Shown here piece after piece: positions 46,820 through 60,367 of a stretch of 64,000 nt of DNA (positions within the stretch are counted from its first letter, which is position 1; each line of letters begins with the position of its first letter). The position numbers and the translations under genes are program-made. The DNA is from Sclerotinia nivalis. Lineage: Eukaryota > Ascomycota > Leotiomycetes > Helotiales > Sclerotiniaceae. The stretch covers positions 186,001-250,000 of the forward strand of contig JAPEIS010000014.1 of assembly GCA_029531795.1 (NCBI GenBank). The letters are read 5' to 3'. The notes beneath the pieces were generated by a model. That model made no database searches, was not told the origin of the DNA, and worked only from the letters and a program-made list of their open reading frames with translations.

Positions 46820-49800
46820 GGTAAGTAATGGGATGAGGATAGATGGATGGGTGGAGGATGATGATTTAGATGTTTGTGTGCTGGTGATTTTCTTGGAGAT
46901 GCATGTACATGCGAAAATCTACAATCCTCAGAGAGAAGCGGGGATTTACTTATAGCTATACTTTGCTGTATGTATACATACACACACACCAACATTTAAC
47001 TTCATATATTGCCATCATGGATAATTAGCTTCATACATTATTAATCGAAAGTAAACCTAATATAATAAAAAATGTTTATCAATATCGGTTCCTCAAGGTT
47101 CAGTACTGGTGTACTGAGCTTGGGGGTTGTGAACACGAGATCTCCAGCTAGGCCTTCAGAGGGCTTGCGGATAAAATGACTTGATATTTTATTTTCAACA
47201 GCATTAATATGACTAGAGGGGTACGTAGAAGTGTGGAAATTTAGTTTACGTCGTTTTTATTTCGCAGGAGTTTGTTTCAATAAAGGGAGATGAATTGTAT
47301 CTTTTTATACAGTGTGTCAGTGTCTTACTGTAGATATTTCTAGAATGCTTAGTGGTTTCTAGAGTATTCCGAACGCGCTCCAATTCCGAGATTGAGCTAT
47401 AAAGGATTTGATGTTATCGTCTCATTATTGATATTATCGTTGTGGGTGTTATAGTTGTTATCATATCCATCTTATTATACTTTGAATTAAATGATTATCA
47501 CTAACTTCTAACGTTAACGGGTACGGAATTTATCCATGGGATTAAATGAAAGACATTTACACTTCGAATTTACCGAAGAAATCAACCGGAAGACGAGTTG
47601 GGCGGTCCTCTATAGCGAAGATCTTTATTTCTTTTGCTTCTCATGGCTAGGATTGGAAGTCAATATAGCTATCTCTGGTTGCATTTATATAAAGCTGGCG
47701 TCGAGGAAGTCCAAAAGTTAAGGAGGATGGATCGTTCACGACTATCTTTCTACCCAGCTCAACTCCGTTTCCAAATCCAGATGAGGTCTGAGACTTAATG
47801 AAGTCGGGAAAGAAATTACCATTATCAATCAGCATGGCGTATTCCAATCTCAACCTCTTCGCATAAAAGGACTGAGTGAACTGTGCTTCAGGTTGTAGAA
47901 ATCGTGAAGCATTTCGTCGGCGCCATAACATGAAAATTCATGGTTGGAAGTACTTCCGCAAGACTATATATCATGGGCTCAACTCTAGGTTTGAATGATT
48001 TTCCATTTGATAGTATTCTTGAGAGGTTTATTTGTCCGGTATCTCATCCTTCACATTGTTATAGTTGATATGGATCTTTGATTTATATTGTTTTTAGAAT
48101 TGCTATCTATTCTTTTTGATTCAATGATAAATCTTTTTATCAAATTAGAATTTTTATATACATTATTGATCACATGTGTATCTACGAAAGCCGATAGCGA
48201 TTCTTTCTCAACTATCAGTACCTATATCTGTTTTGAACCCATCTCTACCCATTATTAACACAGTATCGAGGGCAAGAGAACCTCCGCTTTAAGATGTCGA
48301 GTAAAAGTTTTAATAGTAATCAAATTGTACATGTCTAGATGTACAGCATTTCTATTTTGTGGCTCGTTTTAATATAAAAGGACTCTAACTCATGTAAGAA
48401 CACGACGCCTTGTATTCAATTAAGTACAAATTCGATGAGGAAAAACATGGAGGACTGGGACTGTTTGTCAAATTAGTGACGAGTAAGAAAAGAGACTTTT
48501 CAACACCGGGATTTGGAACAAACTTTCACTTTCACGTTCGATTCATACAATCCTTCCCATACACTAACGATCATTCTTTTGTTATCACCCTATTGAATCG
48601 TTTTCACTGTCTTCTAGTGGTAATTACTATCATCTGAAAAAGCCAGGATAGATATCTAAATCCTTCCGAAAACCCGAGCAGAATCCTTCATTCCGAGGCG
48701 TCGTTGAAATTCCATCAATTGATAATTAATCGAGCTTCTCGATGGCTGTAGTCGCTCAAATTACTTCTTCGTAGGTGCGATCTTTTGAACTGTTACCGGG
48801 TCAATAACTCCTGCAGAATCCGGAGATATAAGTAGCCCCAAGTATGTATCTCGCTTAGGGGAGAACTAGAGCGGGTTTGCTGAAGGGGGAAAATCATATT
48901 CACTTTTTTAAGATGGATATGGGTATTTCTGAAGACGTCTTCTTTTTTGATGGAGATTAGCTGCGGCTTGAATAGTCTCTTTATATAGGGTTGGGGTTTT
49001 GATAGAATCGCGCGGAGATGGTGGATTAGCACTGCAGGATTCGTAAAGAGAATAGATGATTATTTGTATATCGATAGCAGAAGTATCATGTACAAAATAT
49101 GTCTTTGCTATCGATTATTCTCGTTTTGTTCTTCATCCTGCCAATATTTGGCTCACAAAGATGCCTTCGCATCCGAACATCATGAAATGCGCCCCTCTCC
49201 CGGCTCCGCCCGCCCTGAGTTTCTTCGTTGGTTACGAATTAGTCATGGCTTTAAATTTTTAATGGATGGAGACTTATCTGTGCAAGCCTTTCGTTCTACA
49301 AATTCTGGGACTCATACATTTTGAATACTATGTATGATGTTTTATGTTGATGAGAACTTAGCACTACCTGCTATAAAATTCAAAAGTTCACCCCTATCAT
49401 ATCCCTTAAAATTACAACAGCAAAAATTCATCTCTCCGAGATCTGGAAATTTATGTTTTACCTTAGTTGCTTTTATGTTGCGAGAGTACTCAACTGGAAA
49501 ATTGACCCTGGTCTAGGTAGGTATTAGAGACAGCATTCGAGTGAATATACCATACGAATGTAGCGGAAATTTATATCATTTCGTTATTTCCAAAATAGTT
49601 TTCACGGACTGGGTATATAAGACTCTATTTAATGGACTGGATCGATATTGTTTGTAGTATCCAAACAGGAAGGAGTCATGACTACTACAATCTAGGTGGT
49701 CTTGACATTTTCAAGAGTTGATTGGTTTAACATTGAATGGCGAGAGGAGCTGTTATGCTTGGGGATCTCTACTCTGTATATTGTCTTTCATGGGAGTAAA

Positions 49801-52800
49801 TACGAAAGAGTATTGTTTTAAGGTAACGTGTCTGAATTACGAGCAAAACCATTCTTGTTATAACGAACAAACCCGGAAAATTTAGATACAAGAATCGGGC
49901 TGCTCATACTAGTGACTGAAATCGTTTCAAAAGTCTATTGGACGGATCCTTCTTAGTTTTAGGACGTAACCTTAGAGTTGCAGATATGGGTGAGTTCGAG
50001 ATAGGAGTGAATTCCTTATGTAGGACTGTGGTAAGGAATTACCCTCCGAAGTTGGCATCTTGGCTAACAACAAAAATCACTGGATCACAAGCATAATTAG
50101 GGAGATTATTGGAAATGATAACTTCAAGTGCAGTCATGGAGTTTAATTGGCCTTTAATAGTGGCTCTTCTATCCCAGCGTCGTAGTGCTTCCGTCAACAG
50201 CAGTAGTATTGGTGGCAAAGTCATCTCCCTATAGCTTCATTTTGTATTGAAACGTTATGCTTCAGTACTCTACTGCCATGAGCAACGAGTTGTTTAAATA
50301 TCCAAACATTGAAACAGCAGAGAGGGAGGGACCGCAAATTAATTATTCACTCACTAATCATGGGTCATTCTCACATGCCGAATAATAATCCCACTGCATT
50401 AGAGCCTAAGTGGCTATAGGTTCTTAAAATCTTTGTTTATAAATCTTGTGGCAAGTTCTGATCAATAGGGTATACAGTTAATAGCTCGAAAAGGAAATGA
50501 ATAACAGGAACCCAAGACACAGCACGGATTCGGAGTAACTACACTGAAACTACTGTAGTAATTCGTTGAGCTTCAAGAATGGATTCTCAAGTAATACTGT
50601 CATACCTCTCTTGTTATCAATGATACATTTGTGAGTATTGTTGTCGATTCATATATATGATGAGAAGAGAGTAAGTAACCCACGGCGAATATATGACGGA
50701 AAGTGACGAAAAAGTTACAAAGCTATTCGTCTATCTAGATGAAAGTGACGCTGAGGGTGGCGACCAACCGGGATGTTTCGACCTTCTTTATACCTTCATT
50801 TAGATTCCCAGAAGCAACTACATCTACTGTTGTAGAAGCAGATACGATGATTTTGTAGGTTTGTTGGTATCGAAATGGTAAGGGTCAAAGTGTAAAGTAC
50901 TTTAGTCTATTTGATAAAACTTGATTCTTCATTGTTACTATCTATATTGAAAGAACGAACTCCTTAAATACATATTGAAGGAGCTCGTACGGTCCCTTAT
51001 GATCACATGATCTAATACGATCATATGATTTAACTACGGTTCATGATCATATGACTGTGATCCCGACAAGGTTAAATGAGTGACTGATCCTCGAGCTTAA
51101 ATATTGAATTTGCAATTCCTCGTGCAGTGAATCATTACAATTCTTCACCCATGCCTATCTCGTGCCTTGTTTCCACTGGCCAAAAGCAATTTCACAAGAT
51201 CAGCTCTGTTTCCTTCTGATCTTTACACCATTTTCACTAACATTCAAAAGGTCTTGCTTTTTGGCTTTCTCAAGTTTATAAACTTCCAAGCACCCTTTTT
51301 TTGAAAATTAAAGTAACTAAACTATATTCAGAAAGTCGCCAATAGGGAGCTGCGAGTTAGACTGCTGGGTTATGAAAGAAGACTAGCAAATTGAAATTTC
51401 TAGGCTAGCTCCTGACTCGAAGGGGTGTTTGAAGTTGTCGTCCATCCACTTGTTATCAGCTCAAAAGATTAAGCACTGTCATTGACAGTATCATCAGTGA
51501 CATGTAAAGAATTGCATGAAAATTTGCCTTAGTTGATGAAAGCTGTCATGGTATTGTTTGACCATTTATGAGATTCTTGAAGAACCGCGAATGCAAAATT
51601 CTGCTCTAGGTACGGAAGAACTTTGAATATGGTGTTAGTAATTGGTTCGATGGATGTTGATATAGACAATTTTCGATATCCTAAGCTTACCTCCAAAGAA
51701 TGAAGTTAATCCTTCTTCCGCATCAGCAACTCCATGTATTCACTAAATTAACATCCTTGACACATTTCCATAATTTAGCTCCTAGGACTTTCTTGCACGT
51801 AGTTATGGTCTCAGTAATGAAGCACATTAACCGTCTATTGCAACTTGGGCATTCAAATATTAGACTCTCATGCGTGCTTTTGCCGCTACACAGATTGTCT
51901 ATGGTGTCTGATCTCGCGCAAATTTTGGAATGACATTCACATCTTGTCCGAGACCAGGGATTTTATCATGCAATTGACTTTCTGCACATTTGCGATTAAT
52001 ATAAAGGAAAGAATGACAACACCATAAGGAGGTCAACAGATGTTAATCAATGTGGCAGCACCGGATGCCCTTTTGGACGACAGTTGAAGGATGACTTTAC
52101 CATACAGATTGTACCGGGAAACTAAACCACACAACCGATATAAGACTGCTTTTCATTTTCTCATTCATTGATCCTCCCTAGAAAGCAAGCCACTTTTACA
52201 TATATAAATAGTACCCAAAAGAGCTTTGAAGCCATCTAATAAATGATAGTCCAATCTATCAGTAGATACGGCTGCATGAAACAATAAGTAGTCGAGCGCT
52301 ATATTTCTTCTTAGTCTTCACCTACTCAGGGTACCCAAAGTAGGACGGCTTTGGGGTAAAGCTCTCGCTGGCGATTTTGCCTTGACAAGGAGCTTTGGAC
52401 ATTGTAAATTAAATAACCTTTGATTGTCCACTTGGGCTAGTAATCATCACTATCCATAGATTCAGCAAGAGATAATTATTTGCCTATTCACCTTTCATGC
52501 ATAAGCACAGCGAGTACTCTAATTCAATACAATTTTCTAAATTCGGGCTAAATATCACCAAAAAAAATTGTAACAATACTAAAAATTCCTTGCTTGCCGA
52601 GGTCTAAGTAGATGTCTCAGGGAAAATGAATACTGCACCCCTCCTCGCTAAGCAGCTTATGATCCACAATACCCCTCACTCCCGACCCCACACATGAGAT
52701 AAGCGATCTACCACGCTTCAACAAGTTGGTTATATATTATGTGGAAAATATTCAAAAAACTTTGGTCCAACGAAGTGCTATACAAGCTGCACGACTTTGC

Positions 52801-53799
52801 TTATGGGGAAAAAATTGGCTGGAGCATAGAGCTAGTGGGAAGGATTTATACTTAGGATAGGTATGATCGAGGCACTAACTAGCTGGGTATCAATATCTGG
52901 TATATGGAGTTCGGACGATAAAGGCTCAAGCGTCAGCAATTTACGGTCCATGACAACAAAAACATCAGATTGACAAGATGAAAACCTACCATTTTGTGTT
53001 CCCAGCGAGCGAATAGTTAGTCTCATGCTCCAATCAAGGTGCGTCGCTGTTCAATACTTCACGTCATAGGGCCATCATGCCGATGTCAACCGCTGCTGTT
53101 CGGAAATTCCTTTGCAATATGCCGCAGGTGCTTTTATTGCCCTCCTTCTGAATTTTGAAACACATACCATGGCATAACAAAGTGAATGGAATGGCCATCC
53201 GGGGGGACCCATAATAGTACCCACTCCTCTATCACTGTGATATAACAAGTTTTTCGAAAAGTTCGACGTAGTACAAATAGGTGTCATATTTTTGTAGTTG
53301 AATTCCGAGATGTTTTCGAGGTCAAATGGATAGGCCAATACATAAATATGCTTTACGGTCGGAAGGATGAAGAAGCTGAAAAAAAGGCACGGTAGAAATG
53401 ACTTTGTCTTGTATTTTCTGCCGATATTTATCGTAAAGAACTTGACGGATTTGCGGTCACACTAGTGATCTAGAGAGGAAAATGGAGCCTAAAGAGTTGA
53501 AGACACATATCAATACAGCAAAGAAACAGAAACACCTACAGTATTAATTTTCATTTACCTACACCTGTGCCAACAAAACATCGAATAACTGCAACAGAAG
53601 TAACAAATATGAAGCCATGGGTAATTTTCATCAAAGCTGGAGTGATCCATTTACGTTGATGTTGTGGTCAAAAGTAGAAGCGTGAATAAGAGGTGGGTGA
53701 GTTTTCGTGGGGATTAGAGAAGAATATGGTGAAGACGCACATAGTGGTTGTGGATGAGCTGGCACTCTTATCTCCTGCAAAGAATGGCAGGATAAATAT
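46820..53799. other. Gene-poor AT-rich region (7 kb)
   Basis: No frame exceeds about 94 codons and none has a recognisable family motif. I found no terminal repeats or poly-A tails that would define a transposon, and no RNA gene. A cluster of palindromic decamers lies near 51001-51054. The right edge abuts the truncated PKS, which starts abruptly within its KS domain near 53,800. The region may be old, decayed repeat DNA; that is inference. Confidence 0.5.
51001..51054. repeat. Three GATCAYATGA decamers
   Basis: GATCACATGA at 51001-51010 and GATCATATGA at 51020-51029 and 51045-51054. The core is nearly palindromic. The spacing between starts is 19 and 25 bases. Confidence 0.6.
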
Positions 53800-56134
53800 T
53801 TGCTAATGCGCTACCAGTTCCCTACAGAGGCAGTTACATGGCCTTGCCGAGGTCTTCGTCGAGCTTTCGTAAACTCATTCGGATTCGGCGGATCAAATTC
53901 TCATTGCATTGTAGATGATGCATATCACTTTCTAAACTCCCACTTCCTTGTCGGCAATCATAACACTGTCGTAGATCAACATATGTGCCAAGAAGTTCGG
54001 GAATTGGGACCGCAAGTATGTGTACAAAACTGTGTCTCTTAACCCTTCATCAATAGTTGAGGCTAATTCCTGGGTTGTAACTTAGATAAATGAATTCACC
54101 GAAAAATCTATCGAACATCTTCCTGACCAGCAGTTGCTAGTTTTTAGTGCTGCAGACAAAGATGGTATAGCCCGCCTTGCAGAGGTGTATGGTACCCATT
54201 TTGCAAGTTGTGTCTCTGAAGCTCGTAGCATTAACCCGACCTCTTTTCTGAGGGATCTAGCATACACGCTTGCCATGAGGAGATCCATGTTTACGTGGAG
54301 ATCTTTCATTGTCACTAACAATTTGACGGACCTGATAGATCTTCCCAGTAAGATTTCGCCACCGGTCAGAGCTGGCTCTTCTTTGGGTGTTGCATATATT
54401 TTTACAGGTCAAGGCGCACAATATTCAAAAATGGGGATAGATCTGGTTTCATTCCCTATATTTTTCGATACACTTAAGAAAGCCAATGAGGTATTTCAAC
54501 AGCTCGGGTCTACGTGGTGTCTTTTCGTTAAGGTAGTTCTTTCATTATCAACTTTTTATTATTATTATTATTTGTCCAAAAAAAATAGAAGTTAATCAAG
54601 ACATACAAACTCGCTCAAGAGGAAAGCGATTACAACTTGAATGATCCGGCTTATAATCAACCATTGTGCACTGCTCTCCAGCTCGGACTTATCGAACTAC
54701 TTCGAAATTTTGGTATATCACCTGCCATTGTGCTGGGACATTCTTCTGGAGAAATCGCGGCGGCGTAGGTATCCCATAAACATTCCCTGCTACGAAATTT
54801 GACCTAAAATATTCAATACCAGTTACGCGTTTGGTGGGCTGTCCTTTGAATCTGCATGTAAAGTGGCATTCTTTAGAGGCCAGGTAGCCAGCACGATTAA
54901 GCAGCGTTCTCACCAGAATCCAAGTGCAATGATATCTGTCAACCTTACAGAGATTGAAGTTCATTCATATTTAACAAAAATACCGGGCTTCTCTGGGGGC
55001 GTGTATCGATAGCATGCGTTAATAGCCCCTGTAATTTGACGCTTTCAGGCTTGGAAAGAGACATTGATCTGCTTCAACATCAACTGGATGCGGACGGAAT
55101 ATTTGGACGAAAGTTGCAGACAGGTGTTGCTTATCACTCTTCTCAAATGGATCAAATGGCACTCAAATACTCCAGCCAACTCCAGACACTGGAAAAGGGC
55201 CGGAATCCCCCGTCAGCTACTATTATGCTATCTTCGGTCACAGGTGAACGCATTACAGATGTGGAGAGTCTTAGCAAAGCTCAATATTGGGTAAGAAACA
55301 TGGTGAGCCCAGTCAATTTCTTGAAGGCTTACGAAGAACTTCCAATCTTGGCAGCAGCATCACCTAAAAAGAAATTGGGCGTAAAGAACGTTAGTTTAAA
55401 GGTTTACGATGTTTTGGAAATTGGGCCACATCCAGCATTACAGCGTTATATCAAAGATACGGCCGAAAGATTAAGCCCAAGGTCAGAACTCAGATATCAT
55501 TCGACTTTATCACGTAATATCTCCAACATTGTCTCTATGAAAGAATTGGCTGGTCGTTTGAATTCCTTAGGCTACCCGATCAACTTCGACAGTGTCAATG
55601 GGGTTCAGCATTCAAATTTGGCTAAGCACAAACTGTTGGTTGAGTTGCCAGAATATCCTTTCAACCATTCTCGATCATATTGGCATGAGTCAAGAGGACA
55701 GCGAGAATTAAAGCTCAGAAAGCATCCAGAACTCGAACTTCTTGGCATCCCAATAAGTTATGGGAACCTCTTAGAATGTAGGTGGCGAAAGATTTTTGAT
55801 TCGACAAGAAGTACGTGGATACAGGATCACAAGGTAAGTCTTCAGAATGCATACAGCCGCAGCTGTACATGCGGCCGTTACAAAATCCTTTTGATAAAAA
55901 CTGCCCATCCTCAGATTTTCGTATATACGTCATTAACAATGGTCAATGGAAGGAAGTTTGTCGAGGAATGATTCAGGTCGAGTACCAGATAGAAAGTACC
56001 GAAGTTGATGGTGGCAGAGTAGCGCGAGACGAGCAAGAGACCTTCAGGTTGAAATACGAAACTTCTTCTCGCAAGTGTACGGAACCTATGCCAAGAGAGA
56101 TACTTTATCAATGCTCAAGTGATGTGGGCGTTGA
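53800..56134 (+). pseudogene. Highly reducing PKS relic, KS end to DH (part 1)
   Basis: Fragment of an iterative type I PKS. It starts inside KS (GLRRAFVNSFGFGGSNSHCI at about 53845-53905); the rest of KS is absent. An intron at 54016-54085 follows. The AT domain carries FTGQGAQYSKMG and the active-site GHSSGE, with two further introns near 54532-54590 and 54764-54823. AT has a frameshift near 55004-55008: 2 nt too many between GFSGGV and IACVNSP. DH begins with WIQDHK. Directly after the intron the frame resumes at QLYMRPLQNPFDK, so most of the first DH hot-dog, including the residues after the catalytic His, is missing. The piece ends at a LINE insertion at 56134. Part 2 resumes at 62119. 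With a truncated KS it cannot make polyketide. Confidence 0.85.
56119..56134. repeat. Target-site duplication, left copy
   Basis: GTGATGTGGGCGTTGA, matching 62103-62118 at 15 of 16 positions (G against A at position 6). It codes for part of DVGVE in the PKS DH domain. It flanks the LINE on its 3' side, since the LINE is on the minus strand. Confidence 0.85.
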
Positions 56135-56152
56135 TTGATTGATTGATTGATT
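56131..56152 (-). repeat. LINE 3' tail, tetranucleotide repeat
   Basis: TTGA repeated five times plus TT on the plus strand, i.e. an ATCA/TCAA tail on the element's own strand. It replaces a poly-A tail. It overlaps the last four bases of the target duplication. Confidence 0.8.
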
Positions 56153-56456
56153 AAATTAACGTCTACACTGAGTCTAAGACTATCTAAGACGGCTAGGAGC
56201 TTTATAGGCTTCTAACAAGTAACAAATGGAGAATTGCTGGCCATATTCGACTGTAGCTAATACAATTTGGGAAGATTGAAGTGGCCTCAATCTATTAATT
56301 TTTGAATGGGGGAAGTGAAAACTAATCTTGAAGAACAAAGCCCACCTTACAAATACTCTCGTATATAATAAGAAAAATAACAAATGAAATGTGATATAAT
56401 TCGAAATTGGAACGATTTACCCCACATAGAGGAGTAAATTGACCAAATTGACCCAA

Positions 56457-59400
56457 TTAATCATTTTCTCTCAGTTCACCCTCTTCACCTTCGCCTTCTT
56501 GTTCTACATTCTCTTGCATCCTAATTAGATACCATAATCTAGTGGCTATTTTTGTTTCCTCGATAAATTCAAGGGTCTTAATGATTCCTGCTTTGGTATG
56601 AAGTAGGTATTTCATAGTAAGTCGGGAGGTAGGGTTATTTTTCTTGAATATTCTTCTTGTTGATTTGTATAACGAGCAACTGAATAGGAGATGATTAGGA
56701 GATTCTTTCTTTCCACATCTACAATTATCATTTGTTGAGATTCCGAATCGTTGTAGGTAAGATTTGAAATATCCATAACCGATTTTAAGCTGAAACAAAG
56801 CACTAATAGAACTTCTCTTGATGTTTTCTGGAATTCCGATCTTTGAGTTAGTCTTCCAGGGGTATATTTTCGAATAGGCCGAATTAGATGAATAGAGAAG
56901 AGTATTCCATTCTTCGGATTTCGTCCTTTTGATATCTATTCCTAAGGAGGCAAAGCTGGTTTCGTTTGATGATGATCTTTGTTTTGTAGCTTCTTTTGCC
57001 AAAGCATCGGCCAATTCGTTTCCTTCAATGGAAGTATGCCCTGGAACCCAATTAAGGGAGATTTCAGCTCCTTTTCTAAGGAGAGTTTCTATAGCCTTGA
57101 TTGCTTTAATTTGGCATATCTGGCCAGAAACATCAGAGGGTATTTTCAATCGATATAATCCGGCTTGATTATCTGAGTAGATTTTGAATTTCTCGTTTGG
57201 TTGAACAATGGAGCTAGCATATTCGATTGCTTTAGTGACTTCAAGAAGTTCATTATTATAGACAAACTGATTCACTCCAATATTGATGGTTTCCTAATGT
57301 GAAATCTGATCATTCGATAGAATAACTGCAATCCCGATACCAATTCCGATTCCGTCCAAAGTGGATGAAGCATCAGTATATATTGTAATAGTGTTTTTGT
57401 ATTTGTATTTGAATACAAAGTTATGAACAATTGCGGTATCCTCTTTTGCTAGCTTACTGATATTGACTTTGTATGGAGTATTCCTTTTCCAAAGAGGGAA
57501 ATGAAAGTGATCAGTCTTTTCTAGGGTTAAAGGATCGAAATCTTCTTCGATTGAATTCATGATCTTTTCAAACTGAATAAGTTTCGATAGTTTCCTTTGA
57601 GGAATTGTTATTGTATTTAGAGTTTCCCTTTCGGTAGCTAACTTATCCATAATTGTATTGATGGGATAGGAAAACGAGATTTTCAACAATCTGAAAGCAT
57701 ATTGTCTGATTCCAGCGTTTAATCTGATCTCCGGAAGGCATAAAGCGGTTTCCACTTTCATTGGCTTTATTGGTGAGGTTTTGAAGACTCTTAGAATCTT
57801 ATGTAAAGCAAGATTCTGAAGTAATTGAAGAGTCTTTTTGAACGAAGCTTGATCTTTCCATTAGATGATTGATCTGTAATCAACTATACTAGTGATATAT
57901 GCTATGTAGAACTGTTTTAGTGCTTTAGGGCTTAGCCCTTTCTCAATATTAGCTAACCTGGTTATTCGATAAAATGAAGCCTTAGCTTGAGTTGCTCGAA
58001 TAACAATATGCTATTTGAAATTGAGGTCGGGATCGAACCATATTCCTAATCATCTGACCAATGATGAAGATTATACAATCTCAGAATTTGGGAGCTTGAT
58101 TGAAGCATCTTTAGTGTATTTGAATATAAAGAAATACATTAATTCCGTCTTTGCTAAATCGAATTGGATAACGTTTTTCTCACCGAAAGTATAAATTTGT
58201 TTGGCTGCTCTTTCGAAAAAAAGGATATTCTTTTTCCAACTTGAAGAATGAGTAATTATAGCTATATCATCAATATACGAGAGATATTCAACCGAATTCG
58301 ATTAAAAGAGATCTTGAATATAGATTAGGAAAAGGATTGATGAGATTGGACTTCCTTGAGGGATTCCGGTGTTGATTGGTTTAAAAGCTTCGGTCTGACC
58401 ATCGAACGAAAGTTTGAGTAATCTTTCTTCCAAAAATGACGAGATCCATATAATAAGACTAATTGGAAGATTGAGGTTCTTGCAGATATCTAAAAGTCGA
58501 TTCTTGGATATATAATCGAAGGCTTTTTTGATATCTAGGAAAAGAGCTGAGGTTTTCTTTTTGTTTCTTGAATTCCTTTCGATTTCGGTAGTAAACAAGA
58601 TTGTTGTATCGATGGCTGATTTCTTTTGTCTTCCATTCATTTGAGAATGATGAAGTAGTTTTGTTATTTCAGCAAGGTAGCTAAGCCTTTGAGTTAGTAT
58701 CCTTTCATTTATTTTGCCTAAACAATTCAAAAAAGCGATAACTCTATATACTTTTGGAATAGAATAATCTGGTTTCGAAGGTTTTTTGAGTATAGCTTCA
58801 GTAGCTTGTTTCTAGTAAGAAGGATGATAATCGAGATTAATCAAATTGCTGAAAAGAGTAAAGAAAGCTTTTGGGATCGCTTTGTAAGTTCGAATAATGA
58901 TTTCCTGAGTAATTCCGTTTGGGCCAGGGGTCTTTCCTTTGATTTTAGCCGAGCAGGTATTGAGAAGTTCATTTTCAATGAGATCAGGCTATTCCTATTT
59001 TTTTGATTATTTATACCCTTTCCATTCAGGTACAGTTGTATATAGGGGGGGAGGGAAAAGGGTAGATCTAAAGGCCAAATATTTTTCTTCGAATGAGCTT
59101 TCAAACTGAAAAGAACTAGATTGAATATTCGGGATCCTTTCGGTTCGAAGATCTTTTGTATATGATATTGTTTTGAAGATTGTTTGAATGTTCTCTTTTT
59201 CAAGGAATTTGTTCTAATGATTCTTTTTTATTGTTTTAATAGCTTGAAAGTAATGATTCCTTGTTGATTGGTAGATTTTCTTGAATATATCGTCTTCAGA
59301 GTATCATTTAATATTCTTATATGCTGATGAGAGCTGTTTATAAAAGGCTTTCAATTCTGGAGATTATTAAGGTTTTGCTTTTTTGATCGATTTGGATCTA

Positions 59401-60360
59401 GGTATATTAGTGTTTGCTGAATTGATGATAATTCGAATGAATTTCATTGCGGTTTTATTTAGTATTTGTGTGTGCAAGTTTTTGTTAAAAAGAGAATCGA
59501 GAGAATCGGATTCTAAAATAAAGAGATTGAGATATTTGCTCAAATTGAGGATTGTTGATGTAACTATCTCAATTTCGAGGGTTAATGCAAATTTATTCCA
59601 ATCCGTTAGTTTTGTATTGAACTTTGCTAATGGAGTAATATTCGTAGTATAAGATAAAATACTTTTCACTTCAAATAAAATCCCTAAATGATCTGAATCA
59701 AGATCAGGAAGAACTTATCAATCAATAATATTGGAGGATATTGTTTCAATAGCTAATGTAAGATCTAAAATACTTGGATTTATTATATTAGTTCGATAAA
59801 AAGTACTAATCCCTGGTTCATTAAGAAGGGTAAGGTTTTGATCTTCGAACCATTCGGCTAATTGATTAGCATTCGAACTTTTGTTTGAAAAAGGATCTTA
59901 TCAAGGATAATAAGAGTTGAAGTTCTTTGTAAGGATAGTATGATGAAAGAGAGAAGTATTGAAAAGATATCTTTCAATGATATATCCTTTCTCTTTAACT
60001 TAATCAGCTTTATTGTATATATTGAATAATTAAATCGTATGATTTCCCTGAGTGATATCGATAATTTGAATATCTGTATTTTTGGGAGAATTGGGGGCTA
60101 GGGCTATTAGCGGTTTGAATTCTTTCGAAATGTAGATCATTATACAGGGACAAAGATTCGAAGGATAATTTGGAAGGAGTTGGGAAAAGCTAGAATAAGC
60201 AATCGATCTAATTGAAGAGTAATCTTTCTCAGGGTTTGAAAGGATCTAAGGTTTTTGAATGATTATAAGATCGATATCGAATTTTAAGGCAAATTGAAGA
60301 GCACTTTCGATAGCTTGAGGGCTCTTGTTTAAATTGATTTGAAGAATGCGAATATTGTTG
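56457..60360 (-). pseudogene. LINE ORF2: endonuclease, reverse transcriptase, RNase H
   Basis: Pieces in order on the minus strand. The endonuclease starts near 60360 with ILQINLNKSPQAIESAL and ends with DLDSDHLGI near 59690. A TAG replaces the Trp expected after LIIIQKP near 60255. The RT block (58730-58302) has LFLDIKKAFDYIS, GIPQGSPISSILF and, after a TAA, YIDD at about 58276-58265. RNase H (57400-56900) has IYTDASSTLDGIGIG, YSDNQAGL and WVPGHTSIEGNELADALA. The C-terminal end carries a Cys/His group (CRCGKKESPNHLLFSC) typical of LINE pol proteins. Many in-frame stops lie between the blocks, so the ORF is dead. Confidence 0.88.
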
Positions 60361-60367
60361 TATAATA

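Noticed and set aside
47088..47125. VPQGSVL peptide resembling an RT motif
   Set aside because: Only seven residues match, a stop follows within a few codons and no other RT block lies near; chance is likely.
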